From Bacteriovoracaceae bacterium (lineage in GTDB: Bacteria; Bdellovibrionota; UBA1018): a DNA stretch of 9,319 bases. The position numbers and the translations under genes were made by a program. Shown one piece after another: positions 1 to 7,533 of this stretch. The stretch is from NCBI GenBank assembly GCA_023250795.1, contig JAHFAB010000037.1, forward strand, positions 1 to 9,319, read 5' to 3'. Under the pieces are notes generated by a model. The model was not told the DNA's origin. It saw only the letters and a list, made by a program, of their open reading frames with translations, and did not search any database. Position 1 is the first letter of the stretch; each line of letters opens with the position of its first letter.

Positions 1-17
1 AAATTGTGTTCAGTTAC

Positions 18-29
18 AGTGTGCACACT
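18..29. repeat. 12-bp perfect palindrome
   Basis: AGTGTGCACACT reads identically on both strands. It lies in the short stretch (1-115) downstream of the cyclase-like gene. That stretch holds no gene and no convincing hairpin-plus-T-run terminator. The site could be a protein-binding dyad for whatever gene lies left of the window. Chance occurrence is possible. Confidence 0.35.
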
Positions 30-115
30 CTTACCTCAGAGTATCTTCTTATGCAGTTGGATTCTCCAAAGAAACAAAAAACCACCTAAACTTCATTATG
101 CGAAAATAACACGAG

Positions 116-2308
116 TCACCCCTCGGCCACAATCCTAATCCTGCCTCCAACCTGCTCTGCCCCTTCATTCTGTGCAACTACAGACCGAATCACCCTAGCC
201 GAAATGATGTTCTTCTTTTGAATCACTGTGAACTCAGGACCAAAATGAAAGCCTTCAAGAAAAGACGGATCAGACGACGTACTTCTTAAAAGAATTTGGT
301 TTTCATTTGCCTGGTCCATCAAGCGCTTAGCTTCGTTGACAGACTGCCCAGACGTGCGCACCTTAATCGAATCGCAGACCAGCGTTCCCGCACCAATTGC
401 CGCCCCTATTTTTACGGTGACCTTTGGAAACCCAAGATTGTTACAAAGCTCAAAACCCTCATTTTCTACAAAATCAACAGAAGCCTTGAGCGCACTGCTA
501 AAAGATTTTTCAACGGTCAACTCTTGAGGAATCAAATCCTGAACAACTACAAAATAGACCTCATCACCCCTAAAATATTCTGCTGCAGCAAAAACTCCCA
601 CTTTTTTTATCAACGCAGGCATATAAACATCACTCACAAATAACAAATAAGGTTCTCCGTATTTTTCTGTATTGAGACTGTAATGATCTATGTCTATAAA
701 AATACTACCTATGATCGCCTTTTGGTGGTGATGCCCATATTTCACACGAAGTTTTTCGAGTGCCAAACACTGCTTGAGTGTAAAATCTGTCAATCGATCT
801 TTAAACCGATTGAGTATCGGTAGAATGAGTTGGAGCATCTCAATCCGTGTGTTAATTTCTTTTTTTCTAGTAAATTGATCATCTGAAATATTAATACAAG
901 CGTGCTTTCCAAGAGGTACGATCGCAAACCAAGCCAAGTCTTGATTTCCCTGATTTACGATGACTTCCTGCCGACTCAGTGCTTGCTGCATCCACTTGCC
1001 ACGATCATGAGTATATTCTATAAATTTGTCTTGAGTGGTATCTTTTCGATAACCTGTTTCACAAATTCTGACGAACGTTTTCTCAGGTGTATCAGACACT
1101 CCATAAAAATACCCATCTAAATAGGCAGATGATCGCGAAAATCGTGTTGATTGACTTGTAATCTGCGTAATCGTAGTAAGAACTTTTTCGACACTATTGG
1201 ACTTCTCAAACGCGTTCGATATTTGTTGAATGACTATTTCCGCACTCTCTCTGATCACGCCCTCAAGGGAGCGGATGTAGATGATGCCAAAGCATAGGAT
1301 GGTGATAATGGAGGGGGTGAGGTTTTCTGTTTCGAGCACAAAGGCAAATATATAATCAACTGGCAAAAGAACTGTAAAAGTAAAACACAAAGACATAAAC
1401 AACATATTGATTCTTGAAAGGCTGTTTTTCCTGAATTCCCAAGTTAATACAGCCGGACTACAAATAAATATTAAATAGCTTATTTTATAAGCAAGAACAA
1501 TATATTTTGTATAAAATAAATGTAAAAAAATCATTACAGTTATTTGCAATAAATGTAAATAAAATATCTTATTTATACGATGAGTATACTTGCAACAAAC
1601 CATGAAAAAACAAAACGAGAACACACTTCTTATAAAAATATGAAAATCAGTTGCTAAAGCACTGGTTAACCATAATCTAGTCGCATAAGACAATGAAACT
1701 GCATATAAAAATGAAATAATAGAAAAAAATAATAATGTTTTTACTTTATTTTCTTTTTTTTCTTGAACAATTATATTTTTATTTCTTCTAGATATAATTA
1801 TTTCTACTACTAAATAAAAAAATAAAAACAAAGTGGAAACAGGGCCAAACAATATCTGTGTGATTGATCTCCATGTTTGTAGCACTAAACCCAGACCCCT
1901 ACTGGATACTATTGGAGCAGAACTAAAATATAACTGAAACCCCTGCTGCGTTCTACATTTTATTTTCAATTCATCATATCTTGCATCTTCCGACAGTCGA
2001 AATGATGCACCAACCAAAAGCGAGTCTCTCAGCCCAACACCAAAAGTCGCGTTTGAATCTATCAATTGATCATCAATATATATACTACATATGCCACGAG
2101 GTCTCCCTAATGAGATAAAATACTCTCCCGGTAATAAGCTCTTAATATTTGCTTTTAATTCATTTGGAGCAATTTTTATAAAAGAAATGTTTAGTGCAAT
2201 AACTCTGGAATACAAGTATGAAGAATAATGCGTTAATAAAGCTAAAAATATCGCTATGAATGAGAAAAAAAATACATTAATAATCCTATTTGTTTTGTTA
2301 TTGTACAT
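116..2308 (-). CDS. 7TM sensor with GAF-like and nucleotide cyclase-like domains
   Basis: Predicted inner-membrane sensor of 730 residues. An N-terminal helix (about 12-30) leads into a beta-rich, probably periplasmic domain (about 35-140). About seven hydrophobic helices follow (near 150-172, 190-208, 224-239, 249-265, 268-289, 302-325 and 332-346), giving a 7TMR-DISM-like layout. Next come a GAF-like cytoplasmic region (about 365-505) and a cyclase-fold domain (about 530-695). Visible catalytic-type residues are D539 in FIDIDHY, D582 in RGDE, and N658 and R662 in VNEAKR. These fit the two metal aspartates and the Asn/Arg pair of class III adenylate/guanylate cyclases. The positions that normally select the base (Lys, Asp) appear to be Y578 and R651. 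DIDHY and RGDEV also resemble GGDEF diguanylate cyclases, with a 43-residue spacing that fits both, but the C-terminal SGQSVNEAKRL pattern favours class III. The ATG at 2308 lies 11 bases inside the upstream gene and has no clear Shine-Dalgarno, so translation is probably coupled. Family fold is likely; product is unknown. Confidence 0.72.
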   Translation of the reverse strand: MYNNKTNRIINVFFFSFIAIFLALLTHYSSYLYSRVIALNISFIKIAPNELKANIKSLLPGEYFISLGRPRGICSIYIDDQLIDSNATFGVGLRDSLLVGASFRLSEDARYDELKIKCRTQQGFQLYFSSAPIVSSRGLGLVLQTWRSITQILFGPVSTLFLFFYLVVEIIISRRNKNIIVQEKKENKVKTLLFFSIISFLYAVSLSYATRLWLTSALATDFHIFIRSVFSFCFFMVCCKYTHRINKIFYLHLLQITVMIFLHLFYTKYIVLAYKISYLIFICSPAVLTWEFRKNSLSRINMLFMSLCFTFTVLLPVDYIFAFVLETENLTPSIITILCFGIIYIRSLEGVIRESAEIVIQQISNAFEKSNSVEKVLTTITQITSQSTRFSRSSAYLDGYFYGVSDTPEKTFVRICETGYRKDTTQDKFIEYTHDRGKWMQQALSRQEVIVNQGNQDLAWFAIVPLGKHACINISDDQFTRKKEINTRIEMLQLILPILNRFKDRLTDFTLKQCLALEKLRVKYGHHHQKAIIGSIFIDIDHYSLNTEKYGEPYLLFVSDVYMPALIKKVGVFAAAEYFRGDEVYFVVVQDLIPQELTVEKSFSSALKASVDFVENEGFELCNNLGFPKVTVKIGAAIGAGTLVCDSIKVRTSGQSVNEAKRLMDQANENQILLRSTSSDPSFLEGFHFGPEFTVIQKKNIISARVIRSVVAQNEGAEQVGGRIRIVAEG

Positions 2309-3941
2309 TATTTTTCATTTTCATTACTGCAATTGAATGAATGATTGACGAGAATAAGTACGGCATTTCTATTTTATTAAAGTAACATAACCGAGTTAAC
2401 ACAGTTTGAGGGAGCTCATTATAATCATCCCCATTTTCTTTTTCAGTACTTGCAGTAATTCTTAGCGTAGTCCCAACTTCTTCATCAGCTACAATATTTT
2501 TTGCTAGCGAGATCAACTCGTCAGTTGTCTTCTTATATGGGGGTATCCCTACTGCGTGGTTTAATAGTTTTCCAAAATTTAAATAATTTGGCATTATTGA
2601 GGCAATAGCTCCGCTGCTGCTTATATACTTTCTTCCAAATTGACCAATCTTATATTTCTCTATTGGATATCTTTTTTCATTTTCACCCGTTGTACTATTT
2701 TTTTTACTCCAAATTCTGGTTTGTATTGAAAATATCACTTCTTTTATATCTTTTAATTGTACTGAAAGTTTTACCCAAACTCTTTCAAGCCACCGACTGT
2801 TTCCGTCATACCATACAATTGAATCAAAATTGCCTATTAACCCAGAAAAATAGGTTACTCTCCACAAATACAGCTCTTCAGTATTTTTAAAATACTGAGG
2901 TTCTGATAAGACGCAAAACTGATGAAACGCCCACACTTCTTTTTGATTATTTCTAAAAGCATTACATACGCTTGACGAGCCAACAACTTCGTTAGCGGTA
3001 TTTAATGAGCAATAATCTGCTTTGTTTTGATGCTTTTCACAATCTAATATCCTCCACGTCTCCGCAAGTTCCTCAAAATATTTTGCCTTTTCCTCTGGAG
3101 ATGATGTATTCACGTATTTATCCAAAAATCCAGTCTTCAAATACGCCTCAAACACCTCCTCCGCTGGAATCTCTGAGCGTGGCTTAAGAGTGGGAAACAC
3201 AAACGTCCTATAAAAATCAAAATACTTTCCAAATTCAGGATTATCTTTAAAGTGGAGTTGTATAATGGAGCTTTCACTGTCTCTCCCAACAAGTGTTCCT
3301 TGAAATTTATTTTGATCTAGAGTGAAAGTTCCTTTTATTTCAACGTTTTTTTCTCCAGATAACTCTCGTGGCAAATTCGAGTCAAACCTCTTTATTTTAA
3401 CTGAATTAATACCGAGCTCTAACAAAGAAACAGTAACCCCCTGGGAGTCCCCTTCTCCAAGCCAAAACCCCTGGACTGGTTCCTGGAGCGTGTGCCTTGG
3501 AAGTGCACGCTGTTTATGAACCAAGAGACTTTTTGGAACTTCGGTAATGATCTGGAATTCGCTGCTTTCATCGTTTTCAATGCAGGTAACTTTCGATTCA
3601 AATAAATAGGCGACGTTAAACACTTCGAATTGAATTTCAATAATAGCTCCCAACGAAAACACACCCAAAATATTCTTGTCAGGAAGTGTAATTCTGAGTT
3701 CAGATGGGCTGGCCTCGTCAGTGTCATAAGTCAAAACGCATTGGATCGCCTTTGACAAAGAATTCATTTTGATGTGACAATCTCTATGCTTTGGCCACTG
3801 AAAGTAAAGAGAGAAGGCTGAGCTGATGAGCGTTTCGGCTTCGACCACCTCGCCGTGAACCCGGGCAAGCGCCACGCCCAAGGAGAGATCGTTGGCGTTG
3901 TAGGGTTTTATTTCTACATGGGGTGTGGTGTCGTTCTTCAA
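2298..3941 (-). CDS. PilZ-like protein with long uncharacterised C-terminus
   Basis: Soluble protein of 547 residues with no signal peptide or membrane helix. Residues about 80-140 resemble the YcgR-type N-terminal domain that precedes PilZ. Residues about 143-245 look like a PilZ beta-barrel. R145-ALP-R149 matches the RxxxR c-di-GMP clamp. The second motif ([DN]xSxxG) is degenerate: S172-LLEL-G177 keeps only the glycine. Binding may be lost, altered or need a partner. Residues about 255-547 are not recognised. They are rich in Trp, Tyr and Cys around 296-412 (for example residues 336-343 and 376-389), with a tail that may pair with the neighbouring proteins. The start is TTG at 3941, supported by GAGG seven bases upstream and by the 4-base TTGA overlap with the preceding stop. 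The next in-frame ATG is near residue 59, which would cut into the conserved part. The gene is middle in a three-gene operon, and its base composition falls sharply from 5' to 3'. Confidence 0.68.
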   Translation of the reverse strand: MKNDTTPHVEIKPYNANDLSLGVALARVHGEVVEAETLISSAFSLYFQWPKHRDCHIKMNSLSKAIQCVLTYDTDEASPSELRITLPDKNILGVFSLGAIIEIQFEVFNVAYLFESKVTCIENDESSEFQIITEVPKSLLVHKQRALPRHTLQEPVQGFWLGEGDSQGVTVSLLELGINSVKIKRFDSNLPRELSGEKNVEIKGTFTLDQNKFQGTLVGRDSESSIIQLHFKDNPEFGKYFDFYRTFVFPTLKPRSEIPAEEVFEAYLKTGFLDKYVNTSSPEEKAKYFEELAETWRILDCEKHQNKADYCSLNTANEVVGSSSVCNAFRNNQKEVWAFHQFCVLSEPQYFKNTEELYLWRVTYFSGLIGNFDSIVWYDGNSRWLERVWVKLSVQLKDIKEVIFSIQTRIWSKKNSTTGENEKRYPIEKYKIGQFGRKYISSSGAIASIMPNYLNFGKLLNHAVGIPPYKKTTDELISLAKNIVADEEVGTTLRITASTEKENGDDYNELPQTVLTRLCYFNKIEMPYLFSSIIHSIAVMKMKNNVQ

Positions 3942-4870
3942 GCAGCAACCTCGTATTGGTCTCGATATTTTTCTCGATCTTTTAAAAACAGCATTATATT
4001 CGGCGCAAGTGCTGTAACCTGTTTGATCAGACCGGGTGCTCCCGGTTTAGAAAGGGAGGTGATTTCATTCAAAAAATGTTCTGGCTTGGGATGCTTAATC
4101 AGCAGCTGTATAAACGATGCAACCCGAGTTGCCAGTGCCGCTTTGGACTGAAAAAGATCACCCGATGTTTTGATAGCCTCGTCAGAAGTCGCCCTCTGTG
4201 TAAGCTGTTGCAAAGATTTCAAAGTTTTCCAAAGAGTGGGATCGGCCTGCTCAAGCGCCTTGAGCGTTGACTCCCACCTGATTGCCAGCGCTTCCCACCA
4301 CGACACAGAAAGCTTTTGAGACAAACAGTTTGCAACTCGATCGATGAGAATTCGGTCAGCAGAGGACAAAATGGGTTCGACGATTTCATGAATAGCCAAA
4401 GTCAGTGCTTCTGGAGCAATAAATTCTTGAATAGAATCTATGTACTTTTTCCAAAGTTCTGTCAGGATTGGGTAAGCCGTTACCGGATTGAGAAGCGCTG
4501 TGGCTGAAACATAGTCTATGATTTTGCCCTTGGAAAATCTGATGGAACTATGACCCTGGAGTGTTTCTCCATTTTCATGCACAAGGACAGAAAAGCAAGG
4601 CCCCCTGCTATCTTCATAGGGCTTGGCCAACTGCCTAAAAATCCCTAGCGGTGGCGCTTTTCCTGCATTTTCTAGCATAAAAATGAGCCCAACATTTTGC
4701 TGAGTCTTGCAAAAATCATAGGCCTGATCATAGTCTTCGAAAGAGTCCACATTGACTTCATTACTGGGATCTGCAACGGCTAAAGATTGTTCGATTCTCA
4801 TAGGAATCATGGGCGTTGCCCCAAACACTAAGATTTTGACACCAGACCAGGATTTTGAATGTAAAGCCAT
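3938..4870 (-). CDS. Receiver-like (pseudo-receiver) protein with helical C-terminus
   Basis: A 310-residue cytoplasmic protein and the first gene of the operon. The N-terminal 140 residues look like an alternating alpha/beta receiver fold: strand VKILVFGAT (11-19), strand VGLIFMLE (60-67), strand PCFSVLVHE (91-99), with amphipathic helices between. The acidic pair after strand 1, the phospho-acceptor Asp at the end of strand 3 and the conserved Lys of true response regulators are not seen. Strand 1 is followed by GATPM, and the acceptor position is Leu or Met with E67 nearby. Residues about 140-310 are mostly helical (for example 150-170, 174-226 and 239-262) and unrecognised, ending in a charged tail. 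A longer frame runs upstream to a GTG at 4945. The ATG at 4870 is preferred because AAGG in an A/G run sits eight bases before it and the extra 25 residues look non-conserved. The stop overlaps the next start (TTGA). The role is inferred as a protein-interaction or scaffold component; an unrelated Rossmann-like fold is possible. Confidence 0.6.
   Translation of the reverse strand: MALHSKSWSGVKILVFGATPMIPMRIEQSLAVADPSNEVNVDSFEDYDQAYDFCKTQQNVGLIFMLENAGKAPPLGIFRQLAKPYEDSRGPCFSVLVHENGETLQGHSSIRFSKGKIIDYVSATALLNPVTAYPILTELWKKYIDSIQEFIAPEALTLAIHEIVEPILSSADRILIDRVANCLSQKLSVSWWEALAIRWESTLKALEQADPTLWKTLKSLQQLTQRATSDEAIKTSGDLFQSKAALATRVASFIQLLIKHPKPEHFLNEITSLSKPGAPGLIKQVTALAPNIMLFLKDREKYRDQYEVAA
3949..3952 (-). 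promoter_or_regulatory. Ribosome binding site for the TTG start
   Basis: On the minus strand GAGG lies seven bases before the TTG at 3941, inside the end of the upstream gene. It decides the unusual start of the PilZ-like gene. Confidence 0.6.
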
Positions 4871-4872
4871 TG

Positions 4873-4883
4873 CTCCCCCCTTC
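4873..4883 (-). promoter_or_regulatory. Ribosome binding site for the pseudo-receiver gene
   Basis: The minus strand reads GAAGGGGGGAG just before CA-ATG. The AAGG core is eight bases from the ATG at 4870. This supports the 310-residue start over the longer GTG-initiated frame at 4945. Confidence 0.65.
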
Positions 4884-4933
4884 AAGGTACTCCACTCTAG
4901 GGATCGGCATTTTGGCGGAGGAAGTGAAGTTTT

Positions 4934-4946
4934 TGTGCACCGCACA
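4934..4946. promoter_or_regulatory. Short dyad in the divergent intergenic region
   Basis: TGTGC-ACC-GCACA is a 5+5 inverted repeat with a 3-base spacer. It lies 64 bases upstream of the leftward start. It shares the TGTGCAC core with the palindrome at 18-29. It could be an operator for the leftward operon. No regulator is encoded in the window and the dyad is short, so this is tentative. Confidence 0.3.
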
Positions 4947-5020
4947 CATCAGTTTTGCCGTTCAGACGCACGCCCGCAAATGATTGTAAATAAAAGTAAT
5001 TCCTATATAACTCGATGAGC

Positions 5021-5035
5021 TATAATATTAATTAT
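5021..5035 (+). promoter_or_regulatory. Putative -10 box of the transporter operon, with AT dyad
   Basis: A perfect TATAAT stands at 5021-5026, about 42 bases before the ATG at 5068, giving a short leader. No good -35 box is seen at 16-18 bases upstream. An alternative is TTGTAA (4984-4989), 16 bases, then TATAAC (5006-5011). The -10 box overlaps an inverted repeat, ATAAT-ATTA-ATTAT (5022-5035), which could be a repressor site but is low-complexity. No convincing leftward promoter was found in 4871-5067. Confidence 0.42.
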
Positions 5036-5054
5036 TCGATCTGCACTTACCAAT

Positions 5055-5058
5055 GGAG
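5055..5058 (+). promoter_or_regulatory. Ribosome binding site choosing the first transporter start
   Basis: GGAG sits nine bases before the ATG at 5068 and overlaps the earlier in-frame ATG at 5053. The earlier ATG has no Shine-Dalgarno upstream. The start at 5068 is therefore favoured, removing five residues (MELHK). Confidence 0.6.
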
Positions 5059-5067
5059 CTTCACAAG

Positions 5068-6303
5068 ATGGGACAATACAACCCTAAAAATATCAGCCTT
5101 CTTTTTTTAACCGCAATCAGCAGTTTTGGTGATGTGGTTTTCCTAACAGGTGTTCCACTCTATTTATACAGATCCTCTGGTGGCCGACTTACTGAAACCA
5201 CATATATTATGTTCTTAATTACTCTGACTGTCTTTTTGATGAAGAGATATATTATTAAAATAAATAAGAAAAATCCACTTCTTGTGATTGGATGGGGCGA
5301 AATATCAATGGCAGGAATTGAACTGCTATTGTTGGGGTGTTACAGTGTATTCCATTCAAAATGGATTGTAGTGTTCGGAACAGTTCCTCTTGCTGCCCTA
5401 TATAATACGTATGCCCCAAGTAAAAAATACCGCATCCAAGAATATTTTTTTGAAAATGATCTTCATTTTTGGACCGCTATACAATCTGGATTTGACCGAA
5501 TGGGTCGTCTGCTGGGTGTCGCTTGCTCTGGGTTGTTAGCTGAACAACAGAATCTAAGCTTTATATTATTAATTGATGCAAGTTCTTTCCTTTTTTTTGG
5601 TGGTTTTTGTTTGGTTATTTATCTTTTTTCTATAAAACCAAAAGCGAGGAACACTCCTGACTTACTTCTCTCCTTACCACAGCCAACCATGTTTGAAGTT
5701 CCTTTAAAATTATCCTGTATTTTGGCTATTGCATCATCACTCTTTATTTCGTGGGAACAAGCATCTTCTATTGCAACCGTGGAGGTCTCCATTAATAAAA
5801 GCCTCTCTGTAATCGCTTATAATCGAGCCATACTCAGCCTTGCAGGCATTGTAATCGGTCTTTTAGTTTCTAAGTTTTTACAGAGAAAAATTTTTATAAT
5901 CTGGGTGTTAGTTTTGATTAGTTTGTTTTCTTTCTCCTTTTTTAATTTGATAGCAGGCTTATTTTTTATTTCTAATATAAATATTGAGAAAATAAATATA
6001 GGACTTTCAGTTTGGCTATATTTTTCTACTGGAATTTTGGCCTCGCTTTCTACAGTCATTCAAAAACAAACTCTATTTCAAATAGACCAGAAAACTTCGC
6101 GTGGTTCGGATTTTTTGTCTCTACAGTGGGTATATCAATCTGCTCTTTCGATTGGACTTCTTTTGATCACATTTCTCTTAGATAACATAAGAAATTTTAG
6201 ATTACACGCTCTTGAACTTAGCTTGCTTGGAGTGGCATTGTTTGGAATATTGGGTGGTGTAATTATTTTTAAAGTGATCAAGGACGATTTCAGTAATATT
6301 TAG
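5068..6303 (+). CDS. MFS transporter, MFS_3-like, first of three
   Basis: Inner-membrane protein of 411 residues, normal size for a 12-helix major facilitator. Hydrophobic helices run through the chain with a central hydrophilic loop (about 189-210) between the two halves. The first helix carries FGDVVFLTGVP, with D22 and P30 spaced as in the two following genes. Helix 6 holds LLIDASSF (167-174), a typical MFS_3 feature. The cytoplasmic loop after helix 2 is Lys-rich (KRYIIKINKKNP) and lacks the classical motif A (GxLaDrxGrr). The helix-5 GP motif is replaced by GRLLGVACSG. The family (EntS-like exporters, macrolide efflux proteins) usually exports small molecules by proton antiport; substrate and activity here are unknown. 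It is first in the rightward operon, 27 bases before the next gene. Composition is AT-rich compared with the pseudo-receiver gene across the intergenic region. Confidence 0.78.
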   Translation: MGQYNPKNISLLFLTAISSFGDVVFLTGVPLYLYRSSGGRLTETTYIMFLITLTVFLMKRYIIKINKKNPLLVIGWGEISMAGIELLLLGCYSVFHSKWIVVFGTVPLAALYNTYAPSKKYRIQEYFFENDLHFWTAIQSGFDRMGRLLGVACSGLLAEQQNLSFILLIDASSFLFFGGFCLVIYLFSIKPKARNTPDLLLSLPQPTMFEVPLKLSCILAIASSLFISWEQASSIATVEVSINKSLSVIAYNRAILSLAGIVIGLLVSKFLQRKIFIIWVLVLISLFSFSFFNLIAGLFFISNINIEKINIGLSVWLYFSTGILASLSTVIQKQTLFQIDQKTSRGSDFLSLQWVYQSALSIGLLLITFLLDNIRNFRLHALELSLLGVALFGILGGVIIFKVIKDDFSNI

Positions 6304-6330
6304 ATTTTTTTTAACCATAACGAGGACATA

Positions 6331-7533
6331 ATGAAAAAACAGGGTATGAATACCTATCTATTTTTTAGAACAATCTCATGCATTTTTGATGAGGCTTGGT
6401 CATTTGCCATACCTCTTTACATGTTTAAACTTTCTGCCACCACTGGAGATATGGGACTGGTTGTCTCCGCGGCTGCAGCAGGAAGTTTAGCTGGTTTTTT
6501 ATTTTTCATTTTACTGTCACACAAATTTTCTGCTGGTGCAATTGCTTTAACGAGTGATCTTATACAAGTCGTGGTAATGTTTGGCATTGCCTCCACTTTT
6601 TACACAGTCGGACCTCCAGGTATAATACAAATTGCTACTATAGATTTTCTTGTGACATTTCTTGGAACTATTTGGTTTGCAAGTTCTGATACTTTGTTTT
6701 CTAAAATCATATTAACAAAGGATGTACAACCAACTAATAAAGCCTTCTCGTTTGCCGTAAATACAGGTCCAGTTTTTGGACCTATGATGGGTTCATTTTT
6801 ATTTATTTTGATCGGACTTCCAGGTGTTGCCATTTTAAACGGACTCAGCTTTCTGGGTCAGATGGTTTTTTTACAAAAACATGCAGTCCACGAAAAACAA
6901 GAGCTCAGATCAAATGGTTTTATTTCTAGCTTAGCAGGTGGCCTTAAGTTTGTAGCATTAAACCCATTTCTAAGAACAACAATGACGCTCCCTATAATTG
7001 TGAGACTTATTCTGATTGGCTTCATGCCATTTATTCCATTCCTGATAAAAAACAAAGGAATAACTGACCACACGGTTGGTCTAATCATGGCACTTTTTGG
7101 TATGGGTACATTGCTGGGGAGCATCACTTATCGAGCAATGGTAAATTCTAATCTTGCTAAAGTTTTTGTAAAAGATACGACAATTTTAATCTCTGTTACT
7201 TCCGCACTCATAATTGTGACGCTCAATGGATATAACCCTTGGTTAATTGGAATTCTTAATTTTATTGCTGGTTACTTTCTTTCAAGATATCAGATTGAAA
7301 TTCGATCGATGAGACAATTGATTACACCAAAGCATCAAATGGCTTATGCGGTTTCTGCTCCAGGATTTATTATACGACTATTCTCGCCAGCGTCAGGTTT
7401 CTTTTTTTCGGCACTAATAAATGCAAGCCTTCGTCTTGAGCAAACCGTTATTATTGGCATTCTTTTAACAATTATATCGTTTCTTCTTGCTCAACTGGTA
7501 TCTGTAATTTTTTCAAAAAATTATGAGAATTAA
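6331..7533 (+). CDS. MFS transporter, MFS_3-like, second of three
   Basis: Membrane protein of 400 residues with 12 predicted helices. It is the most canonical of the trio. Helix 1 has IFDEAWSFAIPLYMF (D20, P28). Helix 5 has NTGPVFGPMMGS (144-155), close to the GPxxG motif C of exporters. Helix 6 has ILNGLSF (168-174). After the central loop, GLKFVALNPFLR (204-215) and the GLIMALFGMGTLLGS stretch (250-264) are typical of EntS/macrolide-efflux relatives. The loop after helix 2 (LLSHKFSAG) is only a relic of motif A. GAGG five bases before the ATG gives a good ribosome site. A substrate cannot be named; export of a small hydrophobic or siderophore-like compound is the family expectation. Its 3' end overlaps a small reading frame at 7523. 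Confidence 0.85.
   Translation: MKKQGMNTYLFFRTISCIFDEAWSFAIPLYMFKLSATTGDMGLVVSAAAAGSLAGFLFFILLSHKFSAGAIALTSDLIQVVVMFGIASTFYTVGPPGIIQIATIDFLVTFLGTIWFASSDTLFSKIILTKDVQPTNKAFSFAVNTGPVFGPMMGSFLFILIGLPGVAILNGLSFLGQMVFLQKHAVHEKQELRSNGFISSLAGGLKFVALNPFLRTTMTLPIIVRLILIGFMPFIPFLIKNKGITDHTVGLIMALFGMGTLLGSITYRAMVNSNLAKVFVKDTTILISVTSALIIVTLNGYNPWLIGILNFIAGYFLSRYQIEIRSMRQLITPKHQMAYAVSAPGFIIRLFSPASGFFFSALINASLRLEQTVIIGILLTIISFLLAQLVSVIFSKNYEN

Noticed and set aside
61..115. Rho-independent terminator after the cyclase-like gene.
   Set aside because: On the minus strand there is a run of six Ts (GGTTTTTTG) but I could not find a preceding GC-rich stem.
296..643. A 115-codon plus-strand frame opposite the cyclase domain.
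   Set aside because: The minus frame carries cyclase motifs across the same stretch; the plus frame has no recognisable features.
4896..4903. A flagellar sigma-28-like -10 element (GCCGATCC on the minus strand) upstream of the pseudo-receiver gene.
   Set aside because: The expected TAAAGTTT-type -35 element is absent at the right distance and the last two bases differ from GCCGATAA.
5817..6059. An 80-codon open frame on the minus strand inside the first transporter gene.
   Set aside because: Its translation is low in family-like pattern and lies antisense to a convincing membrane protein; no ribosome site. Treated as a shadow.
6300..6312. T-run after the first transporter, resembling a terminator tail.
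   Set aside because: No stem precedes it, and the next gene starts 27 bases later with a good ribosome site, so this looks like an operon junction.
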